64,000 nt of DNA from positions 121,034,146 to 121,098,145 of the forward strand of contig CM065296.1 in assembly GCA_032871835.1 (NCBI GenBank), read 5' to 3'. Origin of the DNA: Dipteronia dyeriana. Taxonomy: Eukaryota; Streptophyta; Magnoliopsida; Sapindales; Sapindaceae. Of this stretch, positions 1 through 11,035 are shown in pieces. The translations under genes and the position numbers were made by a program. The notes beneath the pieces are model-generated. The model was not told the DNA's origin. It worked only from the letters and a program-made list of their open reading frames with translations, and made no database searches. The number at the start of each line of letters is the position of its first letter. Position 1 is the first letter of the stretch.

Positions 1-938
1 AAGTAACAGCACGAGAAAATCACGTTAGAAAAACAGAGTTTGAACCGAGACCCGTGTTTCACACGGTGTCCTTAAGACAATTTCGTTGGACAACACCGTA
101 TGTGTATTAGGCGATTGTCTCCCAGGATACAACGGTTCAACAGTGGTAGACCTAAGCACTATCCACTACTAGCGAACTCAAACCGAGTTTGAACTTACCA
201 AGAAAACTAGAGAAGAAAAGAAAAATGGCTGCTCAAAAGAAAACTGTATATTTTATTTTGTATGTTGAACATAATATTAGAGGTATTAAATACCCAAATC
301 GAAACACTAGGGTTTTGAGATTAATTCAGGATTATTTTGGAAAATTCTTTTTTGATTTAATAAGGAAATAATTTATTTAGATAATATTCTCCAAAGAGAT
401 TTATTTTTAATTAAAACCCGATTATGTATTCTTAGTGATCAAGTAAGAAATCAGAATCCAAACAATTAAAGCTTTCTTTATTCATCACAATAAAAAAAAA
501 CGTTGACTTAAGGAAGTGACGAAAAGTCAACTGGACTCTCACGGTCCAATCGGAGCGACATTTGTGTCTGCGGGTCGCTCACACACACGAGTCGTGCATT
601 CGAAGGTTCGGGGTCCATGATTTGCACCCCCCTCCCTGCGCGTGCGAGAGAGAGCCTCTATGCCACACATGTTAATAGCTCATATCACACATTCACTTAT
701 AAACTACATATAAGTGATTTCTTTAAGCAATGTGGGATTCATTTTAATCCTTACACAATGGGTCCACTTTGAGACTCAATTTTTCATTCACTCATTAACC
801 TTTTTATGAATTTGAGTATACCATTTCGAAGTTCTCACAGAGGAGAATTCGAATCCACTTTAATCTTCCATTTCTATGGAATTTATCATACTTAATTTGT
901 GCTCTCAAAATGAGAGTTTGTCACAAAGAATTCCAACA
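1..938 (-). repeat. 3' LTR of Copia 1 (cut by window edge)
   Basis: On the minus strand the LTR starts with TGTTGGAATTC at 938, directly after a G-rich tract, and runs leftwards past position 1. Positions 1-213 match the other LTR (3430-3642) with only scattered differences. The rest (214-938) has no partner here because the other LTR is truncated. Confidence 0.8.
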
Positions 939-950
939 ATCCCCCACATG
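939..950 (-). other. Polypurine tract of Copia 1
   Basis: The minus strand reads CATGTGGGGGAT immediately before the TGTTGG start of the 3' LTR, the expected plus-strand primer for second-strand synthesis. Confidence 0.75.
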
Positions 951-974
951 AATGAAATTGACCTAGGAGATACA

Positions 975-2934
975 AAGAAGATTTTTGATGTATGATTCCG
1001 TGTTGTGCACAGAATTCACCAAATGGTACTACATATTCACCACCTCGGTCACTTCTCAGTATCTTGATTTTCTTGTTGAGTTGATTCTCAACTTCAGTTT
1101 TATAGAGACTAAACTTCTCTATAGCTTCATCCTTATTTTTTAACAAATATACATAGCAGTATTTGGTGCTATCATCTATAAATATGATGAAATATTTGTT
1201 GTCACCTCTTGTTTGTACAAATTTTAAATCACATATATCTGTGTGAATTAAATCAAGAGGTTCATATTTCCTTTCAATAGTTTAAAATGATGACCTTGTT
1301 AGTTTTGCTTCAACACAAACTTCACACTTATGCTTAGGATCAATATTGAATGCGGGAATATGATTTAAGTTAATTGATCTACGCAAAGTATCATAATTAA
1401 CGTGTCCTAGTCTACCATGCCATAAATTGGAAGAATCAAGCAAATAAACTGAAGAATTATCTTTATTGTTTGGTCTTTTGACAATAGATACATTAAGCTT
1501 AAAAAACCCTTCAGTTACATATCCCCTACCCACATAAGTTCCCTGCTTGGTTAAAACCACTTTGTCTGATTCAATCGCCATCTTGAACCCATGTTGATTG
1601 AGCAACGAACCGGACACCAAGTTCTTGCCGATATCATGTACATACAACACATTGTTCAAGCTCAGGGTTATACCAGAGGTCATCTTGAGAATGACTTGAC
1701 CACGTCCCTTCACGTCAGATGTGGCTGAGTTGCTCATGTACAACTTTTCTTTATTCTTCATTTCTTCAAATGTATTGAACATCTTCCTGTCAGAGCATAT
1801 ATGGCGAGTGGCCCCAGTATCCAACCACAACTCATTTAGGTTTGACCCAATCAGGTTTGCTTCTGTCACAACTGCAGAGAGATTGATCTCGGATACATCT
1901 TTTGAGATCCCAGCAACCACGTTTGCCTCGTGGTTCTTCTTCTTCTTCTTTGGCAACCTGCACTCAGAAGATTTGTGACCCAGCTTGTCACAATTGAAGC
2001 ACTTCCCTTGGAATTTTGGCTTCTTAGAGACTTCTCCCTTAGGACCCAATTTGGATCCTTTTCCAAGCTTGTTCTTTTTCAGTTTAGAACTTTTCCTATG
2101 TTCAACCACATTGATCTTCGCTTCATGCGCATTGACATCTTTCTTGTCATACTTCATGTGATCTTCCTGAATACGAAGCTTGAGAATCAGATCATCGATC
2201 TTCTTGTCCTTTCCCTTATGTTTGAGATAGTTTTTGAACTCTTTCCATGAAAGAGGAAGCTTTTCAATGATTGCAGCCACATGGAAAGTTTCACTCAGGG
2301 TCATCCCTTTGGCATGTATCTCTTGCAGAATCACCTGTAGCTCTTGGAATTGACTCATAACTGTCTTGAAATCCCCCATCTTGTAATCAAGAAACCGACC
2401 CACGATAAACTTCTTGGAACCAGCGTCCTCAGTTTTGTATTTTCGGTCTAATGATTCCCACAATTCTTTGGTTGTTTTCTTTGAAGAATAGACGCTATAT
2501 AGCGAATCTGACAACCCGTTTAGTATGTAATTACGACATATGAAATCCGAGTGATTCCATGCATCAATAGCATTCCATACTTGAACATCACGCTCTTCAC
2601 CATTATTAGGTTTAGGAGCATCTTCAGTCAAGAACCTGCCAAGGTTCAGTGTGGTCAGATAAAACAGCATCTTTTGCTTCCACTGTTTAAAATTCGGTCC
2701 ACTGAACTTATCAGGCTTCTCCATATGATTCATCGGTAAAAGTACCGAATTCATGTAGGGATTTGTCATAGGAACATTCCCTTGATTCATATACTGGCTC
2801 ATCACCGGATCAGACATGTTTCTCACGAAGGAGTTGATGGCCGGAGTCGTTGTAGCCACAGTAGGTACTACTATTGGTACCTAGCCCACAAGCACAGAGT
2901 TCACACTGGTGTTTACATTCGATTTGTTTGCCAT
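975..2934 (-). pseudogene. Copia 1 gag-protease-integrase polyprotein, broken and truncated
   Basis: The frame opens at ATG 2934-2932. It is interrupted by TAG at 2883-2881, is open from 2880 to 1285, is interrupted by TAA at 1284-1282, and then continues in the same frame into the integrase core. Visible landmarks are a UBN2-type gag ([20 protein letters not shown]), a CCHC knuckle ([14 protein letters not shown], near 1940-1985), the protease motif [11 protein letters not shown], the pre-integrase motif LWHGRLGH with CEVC, and integrase stretches FIIFIDDS and RSDRGGEY. Both stops look like C-to-T changes of glutamine codons (CAG to TAG, CAA to TAA), inferred from the surrounding frame. Near 975-990 the frame runs out of integrase sequence into 3' non-coding DNA, marking an internal deletion that removed the rest of pol. 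Confidence 0.85.
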
Positions 2935-2989
2935 AATATCTGAAACAAAAACAAAACCGTTTTAGTATAACGGAAATAATAGCACGGAT

Positions 2990-3290
2990 ATCAGTTGATA
3001 TCAAATCAGATTTCACGATGGAAATCACAATCAGTGTCTGATATTGCAGACTCGATTATCCAATTGAAATCACAATCGATTTCAAAATCAGTGTCTAATA
3101 ATAGACCTAATTTCCACAGATTAATTATATTTTTTTTCTCAAAATTGAAATCAATGTTCCAAGGAACCCGATTTCCACAGGTAACGTATATATATATAAA
3201 TTGAAATCAGTGTTCAAAAGAACCCGATTTTTAAATTGAATCAGTGTTCCAAAGGAACCCGATTACCACAGTTGAAACTGAATCATTGTT
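2990..3290. repeat. Degenerate direct repeats in the Copia 1 leader
   Basis: The untranslated leader between the primer-binding site and gag has several imperfect copies of a ~30-45 bp unit built around 'gaaatcagtgttccaa' and 'ggaacccgatttcca' (plus strand). Short leader repeats occur in several plant Copia elements; no coding content is seen. Confidence 0.6.
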
Positions 3291-3322
3291 TTTTTTTTCA
3301 ATTCCGTTACGATCTGAACCAT

Positions 3323-3335
3323 AACTCTGATACCA
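3323..3335 (-). other. Primer-binding site of Copia 1 (initiator tRNA-Met type)
   Basis: The minus strand reads TGGTATCAGAGTT, matching the standard Copia primer-binding sequence complementary to the 3' end of initiator tRNA-Met. It lies 7 nt inside the CA end of the 5' LTR. Confidence 0.85.
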
Positions 3336-3342
3336 GAAAGTT

Positions 3343-3643
3343 TGAAGAAGCAAACGTTATTTGAAAAATTGTCTTAAGATTGTAAATCATAATTTGCAAT
3401 CAAACTTGGTTGGTATAAAAGAAAATAGAAAGTAACAGCACAAGAAAATCACGTTAGAAAAACAGAGTTTGAACCGAGACCCGTGTTTCACATGGTGTCC
3501 TTAAGACAATTTCATCGGACAACACCGTATGTGTATTAGGCGATTGTCTCCCAGGATACAAAGGTTCAACAGTGATAGGCCTAAGCACTATCCACTACCA
3601 GCGAACTCAAACCGAGTTTGAACTTACCAAGAAAACCAGAGAA
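3343..3643 (-). repeat. Truncated 5' LTR of Copia 1
   Basis: Begins on the plus strand with TGAAGAAG (so the minus-strand LTR ends TTCTTCA) and matches window positions 1-213 from 3430 to about 3642. Similarity then stops abruptly, so about 720 bp of the outer LTR are missing. No target duplication can be tested. Confidence 0.75.
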
Positions 3644-4200
3644 TATATTCATGTAAACTCACGAAAAAGGATGAATATTTTTAAGTTTTTCTGTAGTAGG
3701 GATAGTCCAGCATATTTGGTTCCCTAATCAAAGGAAATTGCCACATATTTAGATGATTTTGGTATTGATTTTAGTAATGACTCAGGTATTGGAACGTCCA
3801 TGAGATTAGGAGGAGGAGCTTTGCCCAAGCTCTGGGCTAACATCCTATACAGAAAGCCATTGGTGACGAATTTCATGTTAATTTTCCGATCATGTTCAGA
3901 TAATGAACAAAACTTAAAAAAAAAAATGAACAAAACTTAAAACAATATTCAACACTGATCTATAATCTTAAAAACTCAGAAAAAAAAGGAACAACATAGT
4001 TTTCACTTGTTTTCCTTCGGTTTGTCAGCCAAACAATGAACAAAACATAAAAACTCAGAACTGATCTATGAACATGGACAGAAAAACGAAACCGGAAAAA
4101 GGAAAAAAAAAAAAAAGGTACAACGATACAGAGTTTCTATGTTAATGAACCATGGAAAAATAAAAAAATCACACAAAAAACGATTCTGTTGGCAAAAAAA
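3644..4200. other. Unassigned AT-rich spacer
   Basis: Lies between the truncated LTR and the 190-bp repeat array. It has A-rich runs and one short minus-strand open frame (3724-3933) that matches no family I recognise. Nothing can be supported here. Confidence 0.5.
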
Positions 4201-4698
4201 AATCACCATGATAAAAACCGAGAATGAAATTGTATTATACTGAATAATTAATAGTACAACATGAGACCTATTTATATTCTATGAGAATCAAATCGGGAAC
4301 TAAATATAATATAAAGGAAATAGACAATAAAAGAAATAAACATCGGAATACCATTTAGGAAATATAACATATCAAATCACCAAACAAAAAATCACCTTGA
4401 TAGAAACTGAGAATGAAATTATATTATACGGAATAATTAATTTGTACAATATGAGACCTATTTATATTATATAGGAATCAAATCAGGAATTAAATATAAC
4501 ATAAAGGAAATTGACAATATAAGAAATAAACATCGAAATACCATTTATGAAATATACCATATCAATATCAAATCACCAAACCAAAAATCATCATGATAGA
4601 AACTGAAAATGAAATTGTACCGTAAGGAATAATTAATTTATACAATATGAGACCTTTATATACTATGGAGTATGGGAATCAAATCGGGAACTAAATAT
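4201..4698. repeat. Tandem array of ~190-bp units, left part
   Basis: Imperfect head-to-tail copies start at 4201, 4390 and 4586, each opening with 'aatcaccttgatagaaactgag' variants and containing 'gaataattaatttgtacaat' and 'aaacatcggaataccattta'. Spacing is 189 and 196 bp. The third unit is split at 4698 by Copia 2 and resumes at 10305. Confidence 0.85.
4694..4698. other. Target-site duplication of Copia 2 (left copy, AATAT)
   Basis: AATAT precedes the 5' LTR and recurs at 10300-10304 directly after the 3' LTR. Removing the element and one copy restores an array unit that matches its neighbours, which confirms the insertion. Confidence 0.88.
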
Positions 4699-5064
4699 TG
4701 TTGGGTTGTGAAGCCCGAATCCTATTATGTTTAGGATTGGTTCTCTATTATATTTAGGAGTGTTTTATTATTTTATTTAGGAAAAGAATTCCAATTAGCT
4801 TTAGGTTAGACTTTATTATAAATACTTATGTAATTCTTATGTGTAATGTGTGATGCATAAAGAGGAGAGAAAAGAATATTGAGAGCCGTAAGGAGAGAGA
4901 TATTGCTTCGCTATTGTAAACACCGATTTTATAGTGGAAGTTGAGCGCATATGCGCTTCGTGGATGTAGACTTACACTGAGCCACGTTAAATTTCTTGTC
5001 TTTTATTTTCTTTTTTCTTATGTGTTTGATTGTGTATATTCCCTAAGCCGATACACCTCCAACA
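4699..5064 (+). repeat. 5' LTR of Copia 2
   Basis: 366 bp, TG...CA ends (TGTTGGGTTGTG ... CACCTCCAACA). It contains a TATA-like 'tattataaatact' near 4813-4825 and the conserved block 'gagccgtaaggagagagat'. Confidence 0.92.
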
Positions 5065-5699
5065 ACTGGTATCAGAGCCTAGGTTTCAAGGCTTAGGGCA
5101 TACTAGGGTAGGATTCAGAGTTGATGATTCTCCAGCACGAGGTTCCAGGAGTCTGGAACAGCAGCAGCGCCGCCGAAACAGCCATCGCCGGAACAGTAGC
5201 CGTCGGAGAAGCCACCATCGGCCACAGAGAGTGAGTTGTCATCTCTCACACCATTAGGATCAAAAAGGGCCGATCTACAAGTTTCTCTTCTGGGCCGTCG
5301 TCAAAAGATCACCGGAAAGTGGTCAAATCAACCGACGAAGGTTGAAGAGAAGTGGTTTCGATACCCAGTTTCCGTCGGTGATTTGAGTGACACCACCACC
5401 ACCAAAAGAAGTGAAAAGTGACGATCTTCAAGATTGTCTTATGGGTCATCGTCAACCGAGCACCAGAAAGTCCTCAAATCGGTCGTCGAAGTGTTGAAGA
5501 ACTGACGGTTATCGTCAGATCTACGTCGATCCGTCGTGAATATGAGAAAACCAACACCACCAGCAAACTCAGCGTGGTGAAATCCTCCAGATCCGATACT
5601 TTTTACTTTGAAACGGAAAGTTTCGGATTTCGACCGGATTCCATCCATGTTTGACTTTTTTCGTTGACCAGTTCAAATTGCTTGTCGTTCGAGGTTTGA
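5065..5699 (+). other. Copia 2 leader with primer-binding site
   Basis: TGGTATCAGAGCC at 5067-5079 is the initiator-tRNA-Met primer-binding site, 2 nt inside the LTR. The following ~620 bp are GC-richer untranslated leader up to the gag ATG at 5700. Open frames here match no gag motif and are not treated as genes. Confidence 0.85.
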
Positions 5700-8374
5700 A
5701 TGGGAGCAATGAGGTCCGAGAAGGATACATACAAGATAGAGAAATTCAATGGTATTAATTTCAGCTTCTGGAATATGCAGATGGAAGATTATCTGTACCA
5801 GAAAGATTTGTATTGGCCGATAAAAGAGAGATCAAATGATATGACCGATGAAGATTGGGAAAAGAAACGGAAATCGAAGAACATGGATGATGATGATTTT
5901 GAACTCCTGGACCGAAAAGCATTGGGAGCAATTCGTCTCTGTTTGACGAAGCAGGTTGTCTTCAACGTAAAAGATCAACAGACAACTAAAGATCTAATGG
6001 ATACCCTATCATACCTATACGAACAGCCTTCCACGGTAAGGAAAGTTCATCTTGTCAAGAAGTTATCAACTTTGAAGATTGTGGAGGGTCAGAACTTTAA
6101 AGATTTTATGAATCAGTTCAACGGCCTTCCGCGGTAAGGAAAGTCCATCTTGTCAAGAAGTTATCAACTTTGAAGATTGCGGAGGGTCAGAACTTTAAAA
6201 AAATTCTGAATCAGTTCAACGAAGTGAATGACGGGTTGTGTTCCTTGTCTATGGGTTTTGATGAGGAGTTCATGGCAGCGTTTCTACTCACCAAAATGCC
6301 AGAAAGTTGGAAGACGACATGCCAGTCAATTGCCAACTCATTTGGGAAAGAAAAAATAAATCTTCAGCAGATTATAAATATGGTCATGACTGAAGAGATC
6401 AGGATGCGTGAAGAGGGATTAAGGGCGTCTACATCTTCAGCATTGAATTTAGAAAGTAGAGAAGGCAGAAACAAGAATCGGAACAGAAATCAATGAGGTA
6501 GATCAAAGTCAAGAGGAAGATCCAAGTCCAAGAATCGTCAGGGCAACAATTCGGGTAATCAACAACGAAGTAAAAAAGACATCGAGTGCTGAAATTGTGG
6601 CAAGATGGGTCACTACTCGAGTGAGTGTAGGTCCACCATGAAGGGCGATGGCAAGAGTGGTGTGAATTGTATTTTAGAGGAGTCAGATGACTGTCTTATC
6701 TGCTCATTGGAAAGTGAGACAGAATCTTGGGTGTTGGACTCAGGGGTGTCATTCCATGCCACCTCACATAGAGATTTGTTCGAGAACTACGTCTCTGGAA
6801 ATTTAAGTAAGGTGTATCTTGGTGACGATCAAGCATGCGACATTATTGGAAAGGGAGATGTGAAGATTCAACTGAATGAGTCAGTTTAGAAACTCGACAA
6901 TGTGAGGCACATACCGAACTTGGGGAAGAACTTGATCTCCATAGAGCAGTTAGCGTCAGACGGTTATGTGATGACTTTCACGGGTGATAAGTGGAAGATC
7001 TGGAAAGAAGTTATGACAGTCGCTCGAGGAACTAAGAACGAGTCTCTTTACACGACTACCGATGGGTATGGTTCGGCCTCAGTGGCGAAGAGTAGAGAGG
7101 ATCCGAATCTGTGGCACCAGAGGTTTGGGCACATGAGTAGTCAAGGGCTGAAGTGTCTGCATTCGAGAGGTAAACTGCCAGGGTTAAAATCCGTTGAGAT
7201 TGATTTCTGTGAAAGCTGCATTCTTGGAAAGCAGAAGTGAGTAAGCTTTAAAATGACCGAAAGAACACCGGTAAAGGAGAAGCTGGAACTAGTGCACACC
7301 GATGTTTGGGGTCCAACTTTAGTCTCATCAAACGGGAGTAAACAGTATTTCGTCACATTCATCGACGATCATTCTAGAAAGGTATGGGTTTAATTCTTAC
7401 TACACAAGTATGATGTGTTTGAGGCTTTCAAGAAGTAGAAAGCTATGGTTGAGAATGAGACAGATTTGAAGATCAAGAAGCTGCGTTCAGATAATGGTGG
7501 AGAATATGAAGACAACGAGTTCAAGAAGTTTTGTTACCAGAGTGGGATAAAGCTCATACGGACGGTTATTGGAAGGCAGCAACAGAATGGTATAGCAGAA
7601 CGGATGAACAGGATATTGACTGAGAGAGCCAGAAACATGCACCTATAATCTGGCTTACCGAAACAGTTCTGGGCAGCAGCAGTCAATACAGCAGCATACT
7701 TGATCAATAGATGACCATCAAAGCCTTTGGACCTCGCTATACCAGAAGAGATCTGGACTGGGAAAGAGATAAAACTTTCTCATTTGAAGGTGTTTGGTTG
7801 TGTTTCTTATATACATGTAGGTGATCACTCAAGGAGCAAGTTGGACGCTAAATCAGTAAAGTGCACCTTGGTAGGTTATGGTGAAGACGAGTTTAGTTAT
7901 AAACTCTGGGATGACCAAAACCGGAAGATGATTAGGAGTAGAGATGTTGTCTTCAACGAGAAGGTCATGTACAAGGACAAAAACACACATATGTTTGAGC
8001 AAGAAGAGCCAAACTAATTTGGGCCAGATGATATATCGGGTGGTAGGATCGTGGAATGTGGTAGTCATCAGAAAGTTGAAGATCAAGGTGTGCAACCCCA
8101 GGTTGAAAATCCTATACCATAAAATGAAGTTTTAATACCACAGAGTCCAATCGGCCAGAGAGTTATGAATCTATAAATTGGGAATGCTTTGAGAAGATCC
8201 CCACAAGCCCAAGGTACACCGTGAAGATCCACTCGCCCACATGTACCAAATAAAAGGTACTTGCATTGCTTGTTGCTGACAGAAGCAGGAGAATCTGAAT
8301 GTTATGAAGAGGCATGTCAGGGTGAAGAAGCAAGCAAGTGGAAGCTTGCAATGAATGATGAAATGAAGTCGCTT
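5700..8374 (+). pseudogene. Copia 2 gag-protease-integrase region, multiply disrupted
   Basis: Gag opens at ATG 5700 (motifs KFNGINFSFWNMQMEDYLYQ and AIRLCL) and runs in one frame to about 6122. A 98-bp tandem duplication (6026-6221) then shifts the frame. The downstream frame carries the rest of gag, a zinc knuckle whose second codon is now TGA (6590-6592, then NCGKMGHYSSEC), protease WVLDSGVSFHAT near 6728, pre-integrase LWHQRFGHMS near 7112, and integrase motifs LVHTDVWG, FIDDHSR, RSDNGGEYE and NGIAERMN between about 7290 and 7610. In-frame stops: 6494, 6590, 6887, 7238, 7391, 7436, 7646, 7712, 8015, 8120, 8174 and 8222 (first bases). Confidence 0.88.
6026..6221 (+). repeat. 98-bp tandem duplication inside Copia 2 gag
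   Basis: The block beginning 'gccttccacggtaaggaaag' at 6026 is repeated from 6124 with a few substitutions. Period 98 is not a multiple of three, so the upstream gag frame ends at 6135-6137 and the remaining gag lies in another frame. Confidence 0.88.
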
Positions 8375-9842
8375 TGTGTCCAATCAAACTTGGGAGTTAA
8401 CTGAGTTGCCTGAAGGAATGAAAGCCCTACAGAACAAGTGGGTGTTTCGAATCAAGGAGAAACATGATGGTTCCAAGAGATACAAGGCGAGATTAGTGGT
8501 CAAAGACTTTCAGCAAAATGAAGGTATTGAATACACCGACATTTTTTCTCCTGTTGTTAAACTAACTACGATTCGGTTAATATTGAGCATTGTCGCAGCA
8601 AAGGGGTTATATCTTGAGCAGTTGGATATGAAGACTGCCTTCTTTCATGGAGACTTAGAGGAAGAGATATACATACAGCAACCAGAAAAGTTTGCGGAAC
8701 AGGGCAGAGAAAAGATGGTTTACAGATTGAGGAAGAGCTTGTATGGTTTGAAACAAGCTCCTCGACAGTGGTACAAGAAGTTTGATGGGTTTAAGCAACG
8801 GAATGACTACTTTAGATGCAATGTTGACCATTGTTGCTACTTCAAGAAGGTTAAATCGAGCTTCATAATATTGCTGCTTTATGTTGATGACATGTTAGTA
8901 GCCGGTGCAAAGTTGGAAGAGATTAACAACTTAAAGAAGCAACTATCAAGTGAGTTCGAGATGAAGGACTTAGGAGCAGCAAAGCAGATTCTTGGAATGA
9001 GGATTAGCAGAAACAAACAGATGGGTACTTTGCAGCTATCTCAGGCAGAGTATGTTCGTAAGGTGTTACAGAGATTCAACATGGGCGATGCAAAGCCGGT
9101 AAGAACACCATTAGCTAGTCACTTCAGATTGTCCAATGAGCAGTGTCCAGAGACGGCAGAAGAAAAAGACTTCATGGCTAGAGTACCATATATCTCAGCC
9201 ATTGGAAGCCTAATGTACACCATGGTTTGCACTAGACTAGATATTTTCCATGCAGTGGGAGTTGTGAACAGATACATGTCTAATCCAGGCAAGCAACACT
9301 GGGAAACAGTGAAGTGTATCCTAAGGTATATGCGGGGTACGACAGAGAAGTGTCTAACCTTCAAGAGAGATGAACTCAAGCTGGAAGGTTATGTGGATTC
9401 TGATTTTGCTGGAGAGGTGGATCACATGAGAAACACCACTGGATATGTGTTCACAATGAGGAGTACTGCTATTAATTGGGTTTCTCAATTGCAGAAGATA
9501 GTGACAATATCTACAACTGAAGCAGAGTATGTGGCTGTGACAGAAGCCAGCAAGGAGCTTATATGGTTACAAGTGTTATTAGCAGAGTTGGGATTCGAGC
9601 AAGTGATAAATGTGTTGCACAGTGATAGTCAGAGTGCGATACACTTGGCCAAGAATTCAGCGTTCCAATCTAGGACCAAGCATATAGGACTGCGGTATCA
9701 TTTCATTCGGTCGCTAATCGACGATGGAGTGTTAAAGCTTGTGAAGATTGTAGGGAGTAAGAATCCAGCTGATATGTTAACCAAACCAGTCACTATAGAG
9801 AAACTGGAGCTATGCGCAGCTTCAGTAGGTCTTCAAGGTTGA
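8375..9842 (+). CDS. Copia 2 reverse transcriptase-RNase H, unbroken frame without its own start
   Basis: An open frame of 489 codons that begins where a one-base insertion-like change (near 8375) displaces it from the integrase frame. It has no credible initiator, so it is a remnant of pol and not a separate gene. RT landmarks: NKWVFRIKEK and YKARLVVKDF at the start, LDMKTAFFHGDLEEEIYIQQ, YGLKQAPRQWY, and the catalytic LLLYVDDMLVAG near 8870-8905. RNase H follows: GYVDSDFAGEVDH, STTEAEYVA, LHSDSQSAI and TKHIGLRYHF, ending with NPADMLTKPV shortly before the stop at 9840-9842. Length and order are as expected for Copia RT-RH. It contrasts with the heavily interrupted upstream region of the same element. 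Confidence 0.88.
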
Positions 9843-9923
9843 AGACAGAGGAGGATGACCGCACCGTACATGTCCACTAGTCATCGAGGAATGAGGAAGA
9901 AGTATACTCTAGTTTCAGTCTTC

Positions 9924-9934
9924 AAGTGGGAGAT
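9924..9934 (+). other. Polypurine tract of Copia 2
   Basis: AAGTGGGAGAT lies directly before the 3' LTR start at 9935. Confidence 0.8.
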
Positions 9935-10299
9935 TATTGGGTTGTGAAGCCTGAATCCTATTTTGTTTAGGATTGGTTATCTACTCTATTTAGGAGTGTT
10001 TTATTATTTTATTTAGGAAAATAATTCATATTAGCTTTAGGCTAGACTTTATTATAAATACTCATGTAATTCTTATGTATAATGTGTGCTGCATAGAGAG
10101 AAGAGAAAAGAATATTGAGAGCCGTAAGGAGAGAGATATTGCTTCGCTATTGTAAATACCAATTTCATAGTGGAAGTTGAGCGCAGGTGCACTCTGTGGA
10201 CGTAAGCTTACGATGAACCACATTAAAATCTTGTTTTTTATTTTCTTTTTTCTTGTGTGTTTGATTGTGTATATTCCCTAAACCGATACACCCACAACA
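9935..10299 (+). repeat. 3' LTR of Copia 2
   Basis: 365 bp, aligned with 4699-5064 at roughly 90% identity by eye. Its first two bases are TA where the 5' LTR has TG, so one terminal base has mutated. AATAT at 10300-10304 is the right target duplication. Confidence 0.9.
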
Positions 10300-10304
10300 A
10301 ATAT

Positions 10305-10743
10305 AACATAAAGGAAATAAACCATATAAACAATAAACATCGGAATACCATTTAGGAAATATAACATATCAAATCACCAAACCAAAAATCACCTTGATAG
10401 AAGCTGAGAATGAAATTGTATTATACGGAATAATTAATTTGTACAATATGATACCTTTATATACTTGGGACTCAAATCGGAAACTAAATATAACATAAAG
10501 GAAATAGACCACATAAGAAATCAACATTGGAATACCATTTAGGAAATATAACATATCAAATCACATAACCAAAATTCACCTTGATAGAAACTGAGAATGA
10601 AATTGTATTATACAGAATAATTAATTTGTACAATATTAGATCTATTTATATTCTATGAGAATCAAATTAAGAACTAAATATAACATACATAAAATAGACC
10701 ATATAAGAAGTAAATATCATAATACCATTTAAGAAATATACCA
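10305..10743. repeat. Tandem array of ~190-bp units, right part
   Basis: Continues the array of 4201-4698: the third unit resumes at 10305, and further copies start at 10387 and 10573. Five units in total once the Copia insertion is removed. Confidence 0.85.
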
Positions 10744-10906
10744 AGAAAATGAAAAGAATGAAAGAATTTGAAAGGAAAAAAAAACTTTTTGTAGAAACAA
10801 AAATCTGTAGATTCGTTGTCCTGGCTTCTTGCATTTGTTTTGTTTTGTTTTTTTAAGTATTTCTTTGATTTTTTAAGAGTTTATTTATTATTTTACTATG
10901 AGTATT

Positions 10907-11035
10907 GTTAGATATCACACATAAAATCACAACTCTTCCATCACAATACATATAGCGTATCCACTCACCAATTGACACCTCAACTGCCACATGTGTTGTG
11001 ATGGAAGAGTTGTAATTTTAGGTGTGATATCTAAC
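10907..11035. mobile_element. 129-bp MITE with ~42-bp inverted termini
   Basis: The left end 'gttagatatcacac' and right end 'gtgtgatatctaac' are inverted copies. Pairing extends about 42 bp with around three mismatches and includes 'aactcttccatcacaa'. The loop is about 45 bp. 'att' on both outer sides may be a 3-bp target duplication. Superfamily not determined. Confidence 0.75.

Larger units (their letters stand above)
1..3643 (-). mobile_element. Copia LTR retrotransposon 1, internally deleted, 5' LTR truncated
   Basis: A minus-strand Copia element. Its 3' LTR occupies 1-938 and continues beyond the window. A polypurine tract lies at 939-950, coding sequence at about 975-2934, a leader at 2935-3322, the primer-binding site at 3323-3335 and a shortened 5' LTR at 3343-3643. 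The two LTR copies align between 1-213 and 3430-3642, so 87 bp of the 3' LTR lie outside the window and a full LTR was about 1025 bp. Coding order is gag, protease, pre-integrase and part of the integrase core, then directly the polypurine tract. Reverse transcriptase, RNase H and the integrase C-terminus are absent. It cannot be autonomous. Confidence 0.88.
4699..10299 (+). mobile_element. Copia LTR retrotransposon 2 (Tork/Tnt1-like), structurally complete, mutated
   Basis: A 5.6-kb element with LTRs at 4699-5064 and 9935-10299, a primer-binding site at 5067, a polypurine tract at 9924-9934 and flanking AATAT duplications. Order is gag, protease, integrase, RT, RNase H (Copia order). The LTRs differ at roughly one position in ten by hand alignment, so the insertion is old. 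The gag-to-integrase part is broken by a 98-bp tandem duplication, about a dozen in-frame stops and a frameshift near 8375, whereas the RT-RNase H frame is open. Gag and pre-integrase motifs resemble the Tnt1/Tork group; that lineage call is from memory of the family. Confidence 0.92.

Noticed and set aside
3724..3933. Short minus-strand frame with PNLMDVPIPESLLKSIPKS
   Set aside because: No family recognised, no neighbouring exon, and it lies in low-complexity DNA.
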